From an uncultured Prevotellaceae bacterium (GTDB lineage Bacteria > Bacteroidota > Bacteroidia > Bacteroidales > Bacteroidaceae): a stretch of 11,543 bases of DNA. Under the pieces are notes generated by a model, which had not been told where the DNA came from, ran no database searches, and saw only the letters and a program-made list of their open reading frames with translations. Shown here in pieces: positions 7,019 through 11,543 of the stretch; the stretch's first letter is position 1; each line of letters opens with the position of its first letter. The DNA lies in NCBI GenBank assembly GCA_946644025.1, contig CAMPCG010000061.1, positions 1 to 11,543 of the forward strand, given 5' to 3'. Both the position numbers and the translations under genes were made by a program.

Positions 7019-7037
7019 GCTGCGGCACTGCCGCAGC
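7019..7037 (+). repeat. Intergenic stem-loop family, member 3 (upstream of TR)
   Basis: GCTGCGGC-ACT-GCCGCAGC, a perfect 8-bp stem, preceded by GTAT. It lies 32 bases before the TR start. Confidence 0.75.
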
Positions 7038-7069
7038 GCCTCCAGGCAACAAGGCAGCTGCACTGTCCC

Positions 7070-7187
7070 GTCGGTCCGTGGTTTTCGGCGTGGCAATAAC
7101 GCTAACAACACGAACCTGTCACCGTTGACGATGAACGGCAACAATTCGCCTTCGAACACGAACACGAACATCGGCTTCGGCAACTGT
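7070..7187 (+). repeat. DGR template repeat (TR)
   Basis: The donor copy for VR. It is rich in AAY codons when read in the VR frame, giving NN.NNTN ... NN ... N.N.N ... N. Adenine mutagenesis of AAY can reach many residues but never a stop codon. It is non-coding in practice; the short frame over it (7017-7229) is only the template read in the target's frame. Its RNA is copied by the RT with adenine infidelity. Confidence 0.97.
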
Positions 7188-7198
7188 AGCCAAAGTAT

Positions 7199-7217
7199 GT
7201 TGCTGCACTGCAGCAAC
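7199..7217 (+). repeat. Intergenic stem-loop family, member 4 (downstream of TR)
   Basis: GTTGCTGC-ACT-GCAGCAAC, a perfect 8-bp stem, preceded by GTAT. It lies 11 bases after the end of TR homology. Confidence 0.75.
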
Positions 7218-7362
7218 CATCACCAATAAGACCTCCATCGCTCCGACCTGGGCGTGAAGAGGCAGGTGCAGAGCCTCGCTGACGCAGAGAGCGAAACAAC
7301 GCATGAAAAGGTGCCAGGACCACCGGCCGACCGCACAAACGATTAGTGAACGAAGGGTAGGC

Positions 7363-7386
7363 TGCGGGGCGTTCGGAAACCCCGCA
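7363..7386 (+). repeat. Hairpin in DGR spacer
   Basis: TGCGGGG and CCCCGCA form a 7-bp stem around a 10-base loop. It is not of the GTA-N-RYTGC family. Confidence 0.5.
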
Positions 7387-7419
7387 ATCGGCGCACACAG
7401 GTCAGTCAATGTTCAGTAC

Positions 7420-7437
7420 GCTGCGGCATGCCGCAGC
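7420..7437 (+). repeat. Intergenic stem-loop family, member 5 (before RT)
   Basis: GCTGCGGC-AT-GCCGCAGC, an 18-base perfect palindrome preceded by TTCAGTA, lies 18 bases before the RT start codon. Confidence 0.75.
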
Positions 7438-7455
7438 CCAAAAAGAAAGAAGAAT

Positions 7456-8892
7456 ATGCCCACATCCACATGGCACGCCATCACCAACGGTCTCCATGCC
7501 GCCGTACACGACAGCTACATGGCCAAGTCCTCACGCCAGCGGGCACGGCGCGAGGTACAGGACGTCATGCACGACGTGGATGCCTTCTGCCAAGCCACGC
7601 GTCAGCAGCTGGCCGCCAGCACATACCAGGTAGGCGCATACCGCCACTTCCGCCTGCACGACCGCAAGAAGGCACGCGACATCAGCGTCCTGCCCTACGG
7701 CGACCGCTGCGTTCAGAACGCCATCAAGGATGCCATACAGCCAGTGCTCATGCACCAGATGACCGACGACATGCTCGGCGGGCTCCCAGGCTGCGGCGTC
7801 CTCGCCGGCGGCACCGACCGACGCGACCCCGACCGCCGCCATCAGGTTGTGGAGCGAGTCCGCCGCCTGATGAACGACCGCTCGCTCCGTTACTACCTGC
7901 AGGGCGACATCCGCAAGTTCTACGACACCATCGACAACGTGACGGCTATGCGACTTATCGAGCGGCAGGTGAAGGACAAGCGAACCCGAGCCGTCGTCCG
8001 CCAGCATCTCTTCAACCAGAAGCGCCTCGCCATTGGCGACCCCTTCTCACACCTCATCGCCAACCTCGTGATGTCACAGATCATCCGCAAGACCAAGGAT
8101 AAATACGGACGACGCATCCGCCTCGTCAACTTCGCCGACGACTTCCTTGCCTTCGCCAAGGACAAGGACATCCTCGTCGCCCTGCGCCGCGACCTCCGCC
8201 AGTGGGCCAAGACCACCCGCCTCCACTACAAGCCCATGTACGTCCGCCCTGTCCCGGATTCCGCTGCCCTTTGTCGCTTGTCAGGCGATTCTATCGCCGG
8301 CATCCACGTCCCCCATCCCATCACCTTCTGCGGTTACAAGTACGGGCGCGGTTTCGTTCATCTCACGCGCCGCACCAAGCAGCGCTACATCCGTGCCCGA
8401 CACAAGCGGCGCAGCATGGGCTCCTACCAGGGCATCATCTCCGTGGCTGACACCAAACACCTGAAGATAGCAATTCAATTTCTAAACAACAGAAAAATGA
8501 TCGACAGCAACAAAATTCGGCGCCGCTTCGCAGGCCGCGTCATGAAGGTCGACACCATCGAGGGCATCGCCCACACCATCGTCGACTTCGAGAAGAAGGA
8601 CTCCACGAAGAACTTCAACGGACGCGCGAAATCGCAGCACCGCGAGGGCGACGAGCCGGACAAATACTATCAGGTGCAGGCCATCAGCGATGCCTTCGGG
8701 CTCTTCGTCTACAACACTGGCGCACCGAAGATCACGAAGTACCTCGACACCAAGACGCTGCAGGACCTGCCTATCCGCGACAAGACCATCGTGCATGACT
8801 GGAGCGGGATTTACTACGAGGGCACCGTCACCACCGATGCCGAGGAGGAAGCGCTCATACGCGAGCAGTACAACCTGCCGAAGCAATCATAG
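7456..8892 (+). CDS. DGR reverse transcriptase with C-terminal extension
   Basis: 478 residues from ATG 7456, after an A/G-rich AAAAAGAAAGAAGAAT leader. An upstream in-frame ATG at 7303 would add 51 residues encoded by the DGR spacer RNA and is not favoured. RT motifs: SVLPYGDRCVQNAI (77-90) and GLPGCGVLAGG (109-119); catalytic Asp in DIRKFYDTID (151-160); IGDPFSHLIANL (193-204), matching the DGR IGxxxS signature with His where Gln is usual; NFADDF (225-230) with the catalytic Asp pair 228-229; FCGYKYGRGF (291-300), the FLGxxI-like motif. Beyond about 350 lies an unusually long tail of ~130 residues, including DAFGLFVYNTGAPKITKYL. It copies the TR RNA with adenine errors for transfer into VR. 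No Avd partner gene is visible nearby. Family assignment is secured by the adenine-biased VR/TR pair. Confidence 0.95.
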   Translation: MPTSTWHAITNGLHAAVHDSYMAKSSRQRARREVQDVMHDVDAFCQATRQQLAASTYQVGAYRHFRLHDRKKARDISVLPYGDRCVQNAIKDAIQPVLMHQMTDDMLGGLPGCGVLAGGTDRRDPDRRHQVVERVRRLMNDRSLRYYLQGDIRKFYDTIDNVTAMRLIERQVKDKRTRAVVRQHLFNQKRLAIGDPFSHLIANLVMSQIIRKTKDKYGRRIRLVNFADDFLAFAKDKDILVALRRDLRQWAKTTRLHYKPMYVRPVPDSAALCRLSGDSIAGIHVPHPITFCGYKYGRGFVHLTRRTKQRYIRARHKRRSMGSYQGIISVADTKHLKIAIQFLNNRKMIDSNKIRRRFAGRVMKVDTIEGIAHTIVDFEKKDSTKNFNGRAKSQHREGDEPDKYYQVQAISDAFGLFVYNTGAPKITKYLDTKTLQDLPIRDKTIVHDWSGIYYEGTVTTDAEEEALIREQYNLPKQS

Positions 8893-8944
8893 CCGAACGG
8901 AAGAAAATGCTTTACTTTTCATAATTCATCAAAACAGTATCACT

Positions 8945-9280
8945 ATGTACGAAGAAAGATTCAACGAACCGCACAAGCTGGGCTTGGAGCGATTCACCAA
9001 CAGTAACGCCGGACGCTTCTTCACTAATGAGCGTATCGAGCAAGTCATTGACCAGGAGACCGGCTACCTGAAAAGCGAGTACATCTACGATGTCTACGAG
9101 GTGACCGACTGCCGCGACCCGCACAAGGTCAAGAACGATGTCATCAGCTCTGAGCACCCCTTCGGCGACGAGCTGAAAATCCTGCGTAAGACCATCCGCA
9201 AGATGCTCTCCGAGACAAAGTACAACAGCGACGACTTCACCGAGTTCCGAGCTTACAACGAGTTCTCCGAGAGCGTTTAG
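8945..9280 (+). CDS. Uncharacterised 111-aa protein downstream of the RT
   Basis: ATG 8945 lies 52 bases after the RT stop; the longer frame upstream overlaps the RT and is not real. The product is charged and mostly helical: MYEERFNEPHKLGLERFTNS, then ERIEQVIDQETGYLKSEYIYDVYEVTDC, then a basic helix (LKILRKTIRKML) and an acidic tail. I do not recognise the family. It is not like Avd, which is a basic four-helix protein usually found beside TR, but its place directly after the RT makes a DGR-associated role possible. More likely it is another small phage gene. Stem-loop 6 follows its stop by 3 bases. Confidence 0.75.
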   Translation: MYEERFNEPHKLGLERFTNSNAGRFFTNERIEQVIDQETGYLKSEYIYDVYEVTDCRDPHKVKNDVISSEHPFGDELKILRKTIRKMLSETKYNSDDFTEFRAYNEFSESV

Positions 9281-9283
9281 TTG

Positions 9284-9302
9284 GTCGCTGTATCACAGCG
9301 AC
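9284..9302 (+). repeat. Intergenic stem-loop family, member 6
   Basis: GTCGCTGT-ATC-ACAGCGAC, a perfect 8-bp stem starting 3 bases after the stop at 9280. It lacks the upstream GTA but keeps the ATC loop of member 8. Confidence 0.7.
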
Positions 9303-9354
9303 ACAAAGCCGGGCCTCCTGCCTTGCGTCAAACGGCGCTCGCATTTATCGTTAA

Positions 9355-9365
9355 CACCAACGCAA
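9355..9365 (+). promoter_or_regulatory. Leader motif copy 3
   Basis: CACCAACGCAA, 22 bases before the ATG at 9388. The spacing is longer than in the other three copies. Confidence 0.45.
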
Positions 9366-9387
9366 CAACTTAACACAGATCAGAATT

Positions 9388-9771
9388 ATGGCTAATTATT
9401 ACAAAGGCGATGAGATTAAGTTCGCCATCAACATCGAAGCCCCGGGCTTCTCAATGGACGACGATGACTTTGACATCGAGGTCAAGTCGGGAAACACCAG
9501 CGTGAAAGGCTACAAGGATGCGTCCAAGAGCCAGGACGCCGCTGTAGTCATCTTTAAGGAGACAGAGACGGTACAGCCAGAGACTCCGGAAGGAGAGGAA
9601 CCGCAGGAACCCGTCACCGTCAGCAAATGGTATGTCATCGTTGACACTGCCACACTGGCACTGGGCACCATGCGCGTCATCTCTACAGCTCACATCGTTG
9701 ATGCCAACGCTAACGATGGTGTGCGCAAGAATATCTCCGTCGAAACATTAGGTAAACTCGTAGACCCCTGA
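9388..9771 (+). CDS. Small phage structural protein, beta-rich (127 aa)
   Basis: The start MANYYKGDEIKFAINIEAPG, followed by an acidic loop DDDDFDIEVKSG and alternating beta strands, resembles small Ig-like or baseplate/neck proteins in Bacteroidales phages that begin M..YYKGDxxxF. A proline/glutamate insert (ETVQPETPEGEEPQEPVTV, about residues 68-86) separates the two halves. It ends TLGKLVDP, 4 bases before the next ATG, so the two genes are coupled. Role in the virion is inferred from this pattern and the context only. Confidence 0.65.
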   Translation: MANYYKGDEIKFAINIEAPGFSMDDDDFDIEVKSGNTSVKGYKDASKSQDAAVVIFKETETVQPETPEGEEPQEPVTVSKWYVIVDTATLALGTMRVISTAHIVDANANDGVRKNISVETLGKLVDP

Positions 9772-9775
9772 CACC

Positions 9776-10039
9776 ATGTCTTGCATCGCGTTCGATATCA
9801 AACCTGTACAACAGGCTACACTCGCTATTAAGACTGCCACGTCCGGAAGTGATGTGACAGCCATTCAGCAGGCCGTACTGACAGTATTACCAGAAGAGCA
9901 GGCAACGCTCACCATCGGCGAGGTATGCACGGTCAGCCGTGGCACCATCGTCGTGCTCGCTGCCAGCGACGGCCCTCTGCGAACCCGAGACGGCGGCTAC
10001 TTCCTGCTCGACCCTGCCACGAACCCGCCGGGCGCATAG
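9776..10039 (+). CDS. Small phage structural protein (87 aa)
   Basis: ATG 9776 follows the previous stop by only 4 bases, so it is translationally coupled. The sequence contains an internal repeat: QQATLAIKT, QQAVLTVLP and EEQATLTIGEV at regular spacing, suggesting a short beta-solenoid or stacked strands. It ends GGYFLLDPATNPPGA. The family is not recognised. It probably works with the product of the preceding gene. Confidence 0.65.
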   Translation: MSCIAFDIKPVQQATLAIKTATSGSDVTAIQQAVLTVLPEEQATLTIGEVCTVSRGTIVVLAASDGPLRTRDGGYFLLDPATNPPGA

Positions 10040-10049
10040 CGTCCAGTAC

Positions 10050-10068
10050 GCTGCTGCATCACAGCAGC
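10050..10068 (+). repeat. Intergenic stem-loop family, member 7
   Basis: GCTGCTG-CATCA-CAGCAGC, a 7-bp stem preceded by CCAGTAC. It lies 10 bases after the stop at 10039. The loop reduces to ATC if the C.A pair is counted as a mismatch. Confidence 0.7.
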
Positions 10069-10090
10069 CACTCACTTCTCACAAAGGGAT

Positions 10091-10118
10091 CGGGAGACTG
10101 AAAAAAAACGGCCTCCCG
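10091..10118 (+). terminator. Possible terminator of the structural operon
   Basis: CGGGAG (10091-10096) pairs with CTCCCG (10113-10118) around a loop that holds eight A's, followed by GTTTCTT. A modest intrinsic terminator for genes ending at 10039. On the other strand the A8 becomes U8 and could end the candidate minus-strand RNA. Confidence 0.5.
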
Positions 10119-10231
10119 GTTTCTTGAAAATCCTCTCACAGAAATTCACATGACATCCCTGTCACCCACCGAGAGACCGCTAAGGCTCTTCTGGGCGACA
10201 GGGATGTTTCTGTTTATACAGTCTGTGAGAG
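10101..10231 (-). ncRNA. Candidate minus-strand structured RNA
   Basis: Three features line up. A TAnnTTTG element (10245-10238) points leftward. The outer stem of a long fold begins where transcription should start (10231): CTCTCACAG complement, 10223-10231 with 10133-10141, 9 bp. An inner stem pairs 10192-10207 with 10153-10168 over 16 positions with one mismatch. Reading on, a U8 run arises at 10108-10101, though with only a weak hairpin before it. No frame is present. The same inverted repeats would fold on the plus strand or as DNA, so a protein-binding or recombination site is the alternative. Confidence 0.35.
10133..10231. repeat. Nested inverted repeats (9 bp outer, 16 bp inner)
   Basis: The outer arms are 10133-10141 and 10223-10231 (perfect). 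The inner arms are 10153-10168 and 10192-10207, with one A.C mismatch at 10164/10196. The directly visible structure is the strongest in the window. Confidence 0.85.
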
Positions 10232-10234
10232 CGG

Positions 10235-10278
10235 GTGCAAAGGTAGTAAGAATATTTTAAACATTAACATTTTTGCAC
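10235..10278. promoter_or_regulatory. Inverted repeat GTGCAAA/TTTGCAC flanking a leftward promoter-like site
   Basis: GTGCAAA at 10235-10241 and TTTGCAC at 10272-10278 enclose an AT-rich stretch. The right arm abuts the ATG at 10280; the left arm overlaps the minus-strand TACCTTTG (10245-10238). No good TTG lies at the expected distance upstream. It could be an operator for the HTH protein encoded next door. Confidence 0.4.
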
Positions 10279-10279
10279 G

Positions 10280-10519
10280 ATGAGAATTATTGATTTAGTA
10301 GAATTTAACAGGGAATTACTTCAACGAATGAACGAAGCAGGCATCCGATTGGAAGATTACAAGTACTGCGACCTATACCGCGACTACCTGAAACTGTCTG
10401 AAACGATGGTCACTCGCAAGTCAGTCATCCTGACGCTGGCCGAGCGCCACCACATCAGCGACAGACAAGTCTATAACATTCTGAAGCATCTCGAAATGAC
10501 CGTAAAGAGAAGACATTGA
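10280..10519 (+). CDS. Small helix-turn-helix protein (79 aa)
   Basis: MRIIDLVEFNRELLQRMNEA opens a helical N-terminal half (DYKYCDLYRDYLKL). A C-terminal helix-turn-helix follows: VILTLAERHHISDRQVYNILKHLEMTVKRR, with ISDRQVYNILKHL as the probable recognition helix region, like Mor/HTH-type activators. The gene stands apart, with a structured control region upstream and stem-loop 8 downstream. It is probably a phage transcription regulator; autoregulation through the GTGCAAA/TTTGCAC repeat is inference. Target genes are unknown. Confidence 0.75.
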   Translation: MRIIDLVEFNRELLQRMNEAGIRLEDYKYCDLYRDYLKLSETMVTRKSVILTLAERHHISDRQVYNILKHLEMTVKRRH

Positions 10520-10569
10520 AACAACTGCTTCACGGATGAACCGCAGGCTTCTGGTGAATAGTCCCGTAT

Positions 10570-10588
10570 GTTGCGGTATCACCGCAAC
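10570..10588 (+). repeat. Intergenic stem-loop family, member 8
   Basis: GTTGCGGT-ATC-ACCGCAAC, a perfect 8-bp stem preceded by GTAT, 50 bases after the stop at 10519 and just upstream of a promoter-like TAACTTTG. Confidence 0.75.
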
Positions 10589-10595
10589 TTCTATC

Positions 10596-10603
10596 TAACT
10601 TTG
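10596..10603 (+). promoter_or_regulatory. Bacteroidales-type promoter -7 element
   Basis: TAACTTTG matches TAnnTTTG. A TTG lies 22 bases upstream (10571-10573), inside stem-loop 8, slightly longer than the usual spacing. It would drive the gene at 10674, with a leader of about 65 bases. Confidence 0.6.
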
Positions 10604-10605
10604 CC

Positions 10606-10632
10606 CGTGGGTTCGGATTTTTCCGACCCACG
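10606..10632 (+). promoter_or_regulatory. 5' leader hairpin at the predicted transcription start
   Basis: CGTGGGT-(T bulge)-CGGA pairs with TCCG-ACCCACG: 11 bp around a TTTT loop. It starts where the RNA from TAACTTTG should begin, so it would cap the 5' end of the mRNA; alternatively it is a terminator for upstream transcription. Confidence 0.6.
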
Positions 10633-10649
10633 AGTTAATTCACATTATT

Positions 10650-10660
10650 CACCAACACAA
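10650..10660 (+). promoter_or_regulatory. Leader motif copy 4
   Basis: CACCAACACAA, 13 bases before the ATG at 10674, matching copy 1 exactly over 11 bases. Confidence 0.5.
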
Positions 10661-10673
10661 ACACTTTACAACA

Positions 10674-11543
10674 ATGAGTGACATGAAAGTTTTCTCCATT
10701 CCCGACTCAAACGGTAATGGCAATGCGCTCGCCAACGGTATCGTGCCCTTCATGCTCGGAGCGGGCATGAGCGGTGGTCTCGGTGGCTTCGGGTTCGGCG
10801 GTGGCTATGGCGGCTGGAACATGATGAACATGAACAACATCACCGAGTTGTTCGCCATGGGCATCCTCGCCAGCATGTTCGGATGGAATGGCAACGGCGG
10901 CTTCGGCGGCATGGGCGGCGCCAACGGCGTAGGGTTCCTCGCCAACCAGTTGAACAACGACAACGGGCGTGAGCTCATCATGCAGGCCGTCACCTCACAG
11001 GGCGAACAGGCACGCACGGCTACCCAGACGCTGAGCACCATGCTTGGCCAGGACTTCAACCTCGTCAACAGCGGCATCCAGCTCATCCAGAGCTCGCTGT
11101 CAAGCATCGCTGCTCAGCAGGGCATGACTCCGCTGCAGATTATCAACAGCATCCAGGCCGGCAACGCAGCCCTAAGCCAGCAGCTCTGTCAGTGCTGCTG
11201 CGACAACAAGTTCGCTATTGCCGAGCAGACGTCTCAGCTGCAGCAGGGTATGAACACCGGCTTCAACGGCGTGCAGATGGGCCTGAACCAAGGCTTCAAC
11301 GGTGTGGAGCGCGGTCTCTCCGGCATCCAGACGCAGATGGCACTCAACGCCGGCAAGGACGAGCTGGCCACCTGTCAGCAGACCTACACCCTTACCGACG
11401 GCGCCAACCGAAACACGCAAGCCGTTCTGGCCAAGCTCGACGCCATGCAGACCCAGGCACTGCAGGACAAGCTCGATGCTGCCCGCGAGAAGAACACCGC
11501 CCTGAAGGGTGAGATCAGTCAACTGAACCAGAACCAGTACATC
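10674..11543 (+). CDS. Gly/Met-rich phage structural protein with CQCCC cluster (3' end outside window)
   Basis: Open from ATG 10674 to the window end; 290 residues are visible and no stop is reached. The N-terminus MSDMKVFSIPDSNGNG is followed by a Gly/Met/Asn-rich hydrophobic stretch (about 25-85: GGLGGFGFGGGYGGW, FGWNGNGGFGGMGG). A long helical region follows (QAVTSQGEQARTATQTLSTM), then the cysteine cluster LCQCCCDNKFAIAEQT at about 169-184. Repeats of the type GMNTGFNGVQMGLNQGFNGV follow, then a predicted coiled coil (LDAAREKNTALKGEISQLNQ). This Cys-cluster family recurs in Bacteroidales phages; I know no proven role. It has its own promoter, 5' hairpin and leader motif, so it is probably strongly expressed. 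Confidence 0.75.
   Translation, partial: MSDMKVFSIPDSNGNGNALANGIVPFMLGAGMSGGLGGFGFGGGYGGWNMMNMNNITELFAMGILASMFGWNGNGGFGGMGGANGVGFLANQLNNDNGRELIMQAVTSQGEQARTATQTLSTMLGQDFNLVNSGIQLIQSSLSSIAAQQGMTPLQIINSIQAGNAALSQQLCQCCCDNKFAIAEQTSQLQQGMNTGFNGVQMGLNQGFNGVERGLSGIQTQMALNAGKDELATCQQTYTLTDGANRNTQAVLAKLDAMQTQALQDKLDAAREKNTALKGEISQLNQNQYI

Larger units (their letters stand above)
6786..7069. other. Non-coding stretch between DGR target and TR
   Basis: No convincing gene on either strand; in particular no Avd-like frame. It holds three hairpins (6806-6827, 6861-6879, 7019-7037). The rest is GC-rich with no other pattern I can interpret, though it may form the 5' part of the DGR RNA. Confidence 0.6.
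7188..7455 (+). ncRNA. DGR RNA 3' spacer between TR and RT
   Basis: No supported gene. In the characterised Bordetella DGR a spacer of roughly 140 bases downstream of TR folds and primes cDNA synthesis; this stretch is in the equivalent place. It contains stem-loop family members 4 (7199-7217) and 5 (7420-7437) and a 7-bp hairpin TGCGGGG/CCCCGCA (7363-7386). RNA ends are not visible from sequence. Confidence 0.6.

Noticed and set aside
6786..7069. Avd accessory gene between target and TR
   Set aside because: No frame of suitable length and composition on the plus strand; the minus-strand frame 6854-7216 is a shadow across TR and hairpins.
7017..7229. 70-residue plus-strand frame covering the TR
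   Set aside because: It is the template repeat read in the target's frame, starting inside a hairpin. A TR functions as RNA and no leader supports translation.
7303..7455. Upstream in-frame start for the RT (adds 51 residues)
   Set aside because: The extra residues are low-quality, Arg/Cys-rich, and encoded by the DGR spacer with two hairpins. ATG 7456 has the A/G-rich leader typical of its neighbours.
7019..8892. Retron or group II intron as explanation for the RT
   Set aside because: The adenine-specific VR/TR pair is diagnostic for a DGR. There is no msr/msd-like layout, no intron ends, and no maturase or endonuclease domain.

Overview
The window is part of a (pro)phage genome, almost certainly from a Bacteroidales host. 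Three things point there: promoter-like elements of the form TAnnTTTG (one with TTG 20 bases upstream), A-rich leaders in place of Shine-Dalgarno sites, and protein families common in gut Bacteroidales phages (tail fibre with the KGDIYATGGAIGG motif, a HERIH membrane protein, a Cys-cluster structural protein). No integrase, terminase or portal lies in the window, so lysogeny and phage type cannot be decided. Nearly all genes are on the plus strand. The exception is one lipoprotein gene with its own promoter.

Layout. 3-1802 is the 3' part of a large collagen-like tail fibre gene, closed by a strong hairpin. 1847-2431 (minus) is a lipoprotein 'moron'. 2432-2692 is a control region with a good promoter and a ladder of near-palindromic repeats. 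2693-4685 holds a HERIH membrane protein, a 42-residue protein and three small fibre/decoration-like proteins. 4719-8892 is a complete diversity-generating retroelement (DGR): a 688-residue target protein whose last ~45 codons hold the variable repeat (VR, 6647-6764), a non-coding stretch with the template repeat (TR, 7070-7187), and the reverse transcriptase (7456-8892). VR and TR align without gaps over 118 bases with 16 differences, 15 of them at TR adenines. A 9-bp GC-rich hairpin with a GTAA loop lies 41 bases after the VR, as in known DGR targets. No Avd-like accessory gene is visible; the RT instead carries a long C-terminal extension. 8945-10039 holds three small phage genes. 10040-10279 is a densely structured region that may encode a minus-strand RNA. 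10280-10519 is a small helix-turn-helix protein, and 10674 to the end is a Gly/Met-rich structural protein with a CQCCC cluster, cut by the window edge.

How it works together. The phage displays fibre-like proteins, and one of them, the DGR target, is diversified at its C-terminal lectin-like face by error-prone copying of the TR RNA, presumably to change receptor range.

The most unusual layer lies between the genes. Eight short stem-loops share a consensus (GTA-N-RYTGC... with a 3-base AYY loop), vary by compensatory changes, and recur after stop codons and on both sides of the TR. Four genes also share an 11-base leader motif, MACCAACRCAA, 10-22 bases before the start codon. These look like a phage-specific RNA-level control system.
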